DNA from: Ariolimax columbianus
Taxonomy: Eukaryota > Mollusca > Gastropoda > Stylommatophora > Arionidae
Reading direction: 5' to 3'
NCBI GenBank assembly: GCA_036924085.1
Contig: JAVGWX010000003.1
Span: forward strand, 125,663,474 to 125,727,473
DNA: 64,000 nt
This document shows, in pieces, positions 60,851 through 64,000 of the stretch. Each line of letters starts with the position of its first letter. The stretch's first letter is position 1. A program made the position numbers and the translations under genes. The notes below the pieces were generated by a model. The model was not told where the DNA came from, ran no database searches, and worked only from the letters and a program-made list of their open reading frames with translations.

Positions 60851-63069
60851 AAGTTTGTTATCTTGTTTCTGTTTGTGCCACTTCCTGTGTTAGTGTTTGT
60901 TTGTGTGTTTCAAGTATCGCAGGTTACGTTCTTATCTACTTTCTAACAACTATCACTCTTTTACTTACAACTCTAAGCAGAAAACTCTAACGATTATTTA
61001 AACTGCAGTAATGACAATCAATGGTTTGTTTTACAAACAAAACAATGGTATCATACAATAATTCTAGTAGCACATGAAAACCATCTCTACCTTAAAATCA
61101 AGAGATTTTTGCAAGTAGCAAAAGTCTTTCTCTTGTACTAAATAACCAAAGGGCCCTATCACTCACTTTGGTCAATTTTAACAAATGTTCCAACTACTTT
61201 AACATAATCTTATCTAATTAAAGTTGACACAAACTAACTAGCTAACTGGTTCATGTCCACTATCAATCTTTTGGCCCTCACTCGTCTGGTGACGTTCTGT
61301 CCTACTCCTTTACTCCTGTAGCATCTGGGTCTTCTGATTCTCTTGTCTTGTCTTCAAGCCAGGAACTCTGCGACAATTACATTGGGTCTTTCTATTGTGG
61401 GTCTCAGGTCAAGAGCAACACCTTTGTTACTACGGGTTTTCGTAACGACAGCTTTATGTTTAAGGAAACACGTTTCTACCGGACTTAGTCACTACAAGAC
61501 TTTGAAGCACTTGTGACAAGTTTTCAGCCACAATGCACCATAACAAAGCACACAGTCAAATGTTTTAGTTCGAAGCCAAATGCTGGTTTGGGTTGGCAGT
61601 CTTTACCACTTAACCAAGTTGTCGATCAAGATTTTCCCGTCTCAGTGACTAGTCTGCTTCTGTAATTCTCAGTTGTCCTTCTGCTGGTCTATCTACTGAC
61701 CTTAGCTAATGTTCTAGCTCTGTTCTAGCTACTGTACTATCTGCTCGGTGGTCTTCAGTTCTGTGGTCTATCCCGATTACACTAATCCCTCAACTTATAT
61801 ATTATATTCTTCTCGTTTGGATCTTTTATCGTTGTCCAGTTCTGGCGGGTTAACTTTCTCTGGCCTAAGGTGAAGAAAGAGCACTTTATCTTGAACTTTC
61901 TATTTAAAGGTCGTTAGACTTCACAACTATGTGTCTATTTTTATCCAGGGGATCGTGAGATTTTAAATTTGGCCGTGTACACTCTTAAAACGGTCATTGT
62001 CGTAGGAACCGAACAATGACCATTACATTAAACTGTACCTCCCATGCAGGGTTCTAAAGTTATGTGCGGGTATCTCGAACTGTGTTTTCAGGGATGCCCT
62101 GGGTCTTGGGACCATTGCAACTCTGTTACACGAGTAGTCCATTTTTTACCCATAGCTGTCTGGTCACCCACTGGCAGGCGCAAACATAGTTTGTTTGTAC
62201 TTCCCATATTTTCTGCATTGTCGGGCTGGTGAGTCTGTGGATTTTCTTCCCACCGCAGACAGAAGTCAGAAATGTGCTGTTTCCGCATTGAGTAATTGAG
62301 AGGGTGCATTAGCAACGCTCCAAGGTACCGAAGTCACGGTAGGGTTCACTTTGCTCATTCCCCGCCACCGATTGACTACTGGTTAGGCTGAGTTATCCTA
62401 GACTCTAGACCCGAGATCAAAGGTTCCAGACAATTGGATCGTCACATCCTGGGCCACTGTCTTTACGATTGACATCGAGTGTCACGGTGCGGCTAATGCA
62501 GGTTCTCTTGTCCCAGTTCTGTTCAACATGGTGCTGATTTATTCCTAACCACAGAGGGTGCGCGCGTATTGTCCAGTAGGAAACATCTGCACAGATGGGT
62601 TACTGGTTAAAGATTGGAATAATTTATATCCTTAATCCATAGTACCTATCTATTAAGTTATACAATAGCAAGGTGTTAAGCCTGATTAGTCAAGAGAGAG
62701 GCCGTCATAGCTGAATCATGTCTGCCCACTTGGGTGTGTGCGATGCTGATTGCACCTGTTTTTTAACCGCTGTGTTGAGTCTAAGAGTTTTTACCAACTT
62801 TTACCAGAACTACTTCGAGAAGAATGAAGTTCTTCACCACGCACAAAAGGTATTTGAGTACGAGAGGCTATCTAGACCAATAGGCTAACACCGCAATGGT
62901 GGCTTCTTTCATGAAGAAAAATATTAGGTCTAGGATCTGGCAGGGCTGATTGACGTACACATCATACCCACTGTCTGTGTCACATAATCCTCGCAATGGT
63001 GAGCTTACTGAGAAGCCGCATATTGCACTACAGTCAGGGAGATCCAGACCCACCTTATCAAGTACATCT
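60851..63069. other. Intergenic, unassigned, possibly LINE 5' region
   Basis: The minus-strand LINE may extend upstream here: the complement of 61260-61480 has a short readable piece (KGVALDLRPTIERPNVIVAE) that could be ORF1, but I cannot confirm it. 61990-63060 is GC-richer and matches nothing I recognise. Confidence 0.3.
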
Positions 63070-63590
63070 AGGGATGTATTTTTGTTGTTGTTGAATGCCC
63101 ACAATGAGTAGGATTACTCTTTTGTGCGCCCTAAAAATGACGTTAAGTGGTGGGTTGTCGTAGCTTTTCTCACATCCCGAGCGTGCTGATAAAGGTGGAT
63201 CGAGGTCCTCCATGCGGTTGTGCTATGCTTGGCTTCATCTGCGTGTCGATCATTACTACGGGAATCACGTCGATCCATCACCTTGCTAGCCAGGCTGCCA
63301 TGAAAACAGCCAGTTTTAAGGAAGAGCTACGAGGAAGCCAAGGTGAGGGTCTTGGCCAGTATGTTTTGCATGCCCCTGACTAACATGTCTGATCAGTATG
63401 TTTTGCATGCTCCTGACTAACATGTCTGATCAGTATGTTTTGCATGCCCCTGACTAACATGTCTGATCAGTATGTTTTGCATGCCCCTGACTAACATGTC
63501 TGATCAGTATGTTTTGCATGCCCCTGACTAACATGTCTGATCAGTATGTTTTGCCTGACCAGACGTGAGCCTTCCTCCCCGTTGACATAT
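63070..63590 (-). mobile_element. Interspersed repeat family B with inner tandem expansion
   Basis: Complement of the family: TTGTTGTTGTTGAATGCCCA, ATTACTCTTTTGTGCGCCCT, AGCGTGCTGATAAAGGTGGA, GCTATGCTTGGCTTCATCTG and GCCTGACCAGACGTGAGCC. It is longer than other copies because of a 37-bp tandem array. Confidence 0.87.
63358..63560. repeat. 37-bp tandem repeat, about 5.5 copies
   Basis: Unit GTATGTTTTGCATGCCCCTG, ACTAACATGTCTGATCA. Other family B copies have this segment once or twice, so the array is a local expansion. Confidence 0.93.
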
Positions 63591-63720
63591 ATGAACCATT
63601 TTGACAATGACATCGGATCCATGAGTACAAAATTCGCGGATGACACAAAACTATGCAATAGTGTCTCATCTAAAGCAGAAGTGGATAAATTGAGGTAGGA
63701 TTTTGATAACCAACCTTTCT
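63591..63720 (+). mobile_element. CR1-like LINE RT fragment
   Basis: Reads MNHFDNDIGSMSTKFADDTK then LCNSVSSKAEVDKLR and a stop: the F.DD box of a CR1-like RT (intact FADD), closely related to 33840-33950. It abuts a family B repeat, like the other CR1 copy. Confidence 0.8.
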
Positions 63721-64000
63721 AGGGATGTAATAAGATCCACCGTAACCCGCTACCAAAGGAATGTCAAGAGTTAACTCGGCTCGGCACAAGTAGCTCCAAA
63801 CAACAACAACATGACACTGTATATCACATTCTTTCCACACATAAAAAACAACAGGTACCAAATCAGCACATTATGGAATATTGTGTTCCATCAATAGAGA
63901 AACATAGATTTAGTTCAGCATTTCATTTGTAGCAGGTGTAATAGATCTCTCTAAGCAACGGCGGCTCGTGGATTACATTCTGGAGGGGCTTAACCGTAGA

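Overview
This window is nuclear DNA from an intron-rich, repeat-rich animal. It holds two host genes, both on the + strand, buried in interspersed repeats. The introns use GT-AG splice sites, most of the sequence is AT-rich, and the repeats are animal types: LINEs with RNase H or C2H2-finger tails, CR1-like LINEs, tRNA-derived SINEs, and mariner, Tigger/pogo and piggyBac DNA transposons. I infer a lophotrochozoan, most likely a mollusc (perhaps a gastropod). That assignment rests on the general look of the LINE and SINE proteins and was not tested by a search.

Region 1 (about 1-29 kb): the 3' two thirds of the gene for RPB2, the second-largest subunit of RNA polymerase II. Sixteen exons, from 1305 to the stop at 28945, join with consistent phases into about 771 residues. 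They run from the lobe/fork region to the C-terminal zinc clamp. The 5' exons lie upstream of the window. Introns range from about 0.3 to 3.9 kb, and much of their length is LINE and SINE debris.

Region 2 (about 29-35 kb): intergenic DNA. It carries a decayed piggyBac transposase, a CR1-like LINE and SINE-like repeats, and ends in a short CpG-rich segment with CRE-like and ETS-like motifs followed by a splice donor (about 34925-34966). This is a candidate promoter and non-coding first exon for the next gene.

Region 3 (about 35-47 kb): a complete five-coding-exon gene for a JTB (jumping translocation breakpoint) family protein. It predicts a 152-residue single-pass membrane protein with a signal peptide, a cysteine-rich outer domain, one membrane helix and a short basic tail. 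A polyadenylation signal lies about 90 bases after the stop. Its second coding intron contains a 47-bp minisatellite that arose from part of a LINE RNase H domain.

Region 4 (about 47-64 kb): no host gene recognised. It contains LINE copies on both strands, a mariner copy that lost its catalytic core, a Tigger fragment, several minisatellites and nested SINE insertions.

I found no CRISPR array, no prokaryotic gene, no rRNA and no convincing functional tRNA gene. The most informative repeat observations are target-site duplications that can be read directly around several insertions, including two LINE insertions of only 33 and 43 bp, and two cases in which a SINE family shares its 3' end with a LINE in the same window.
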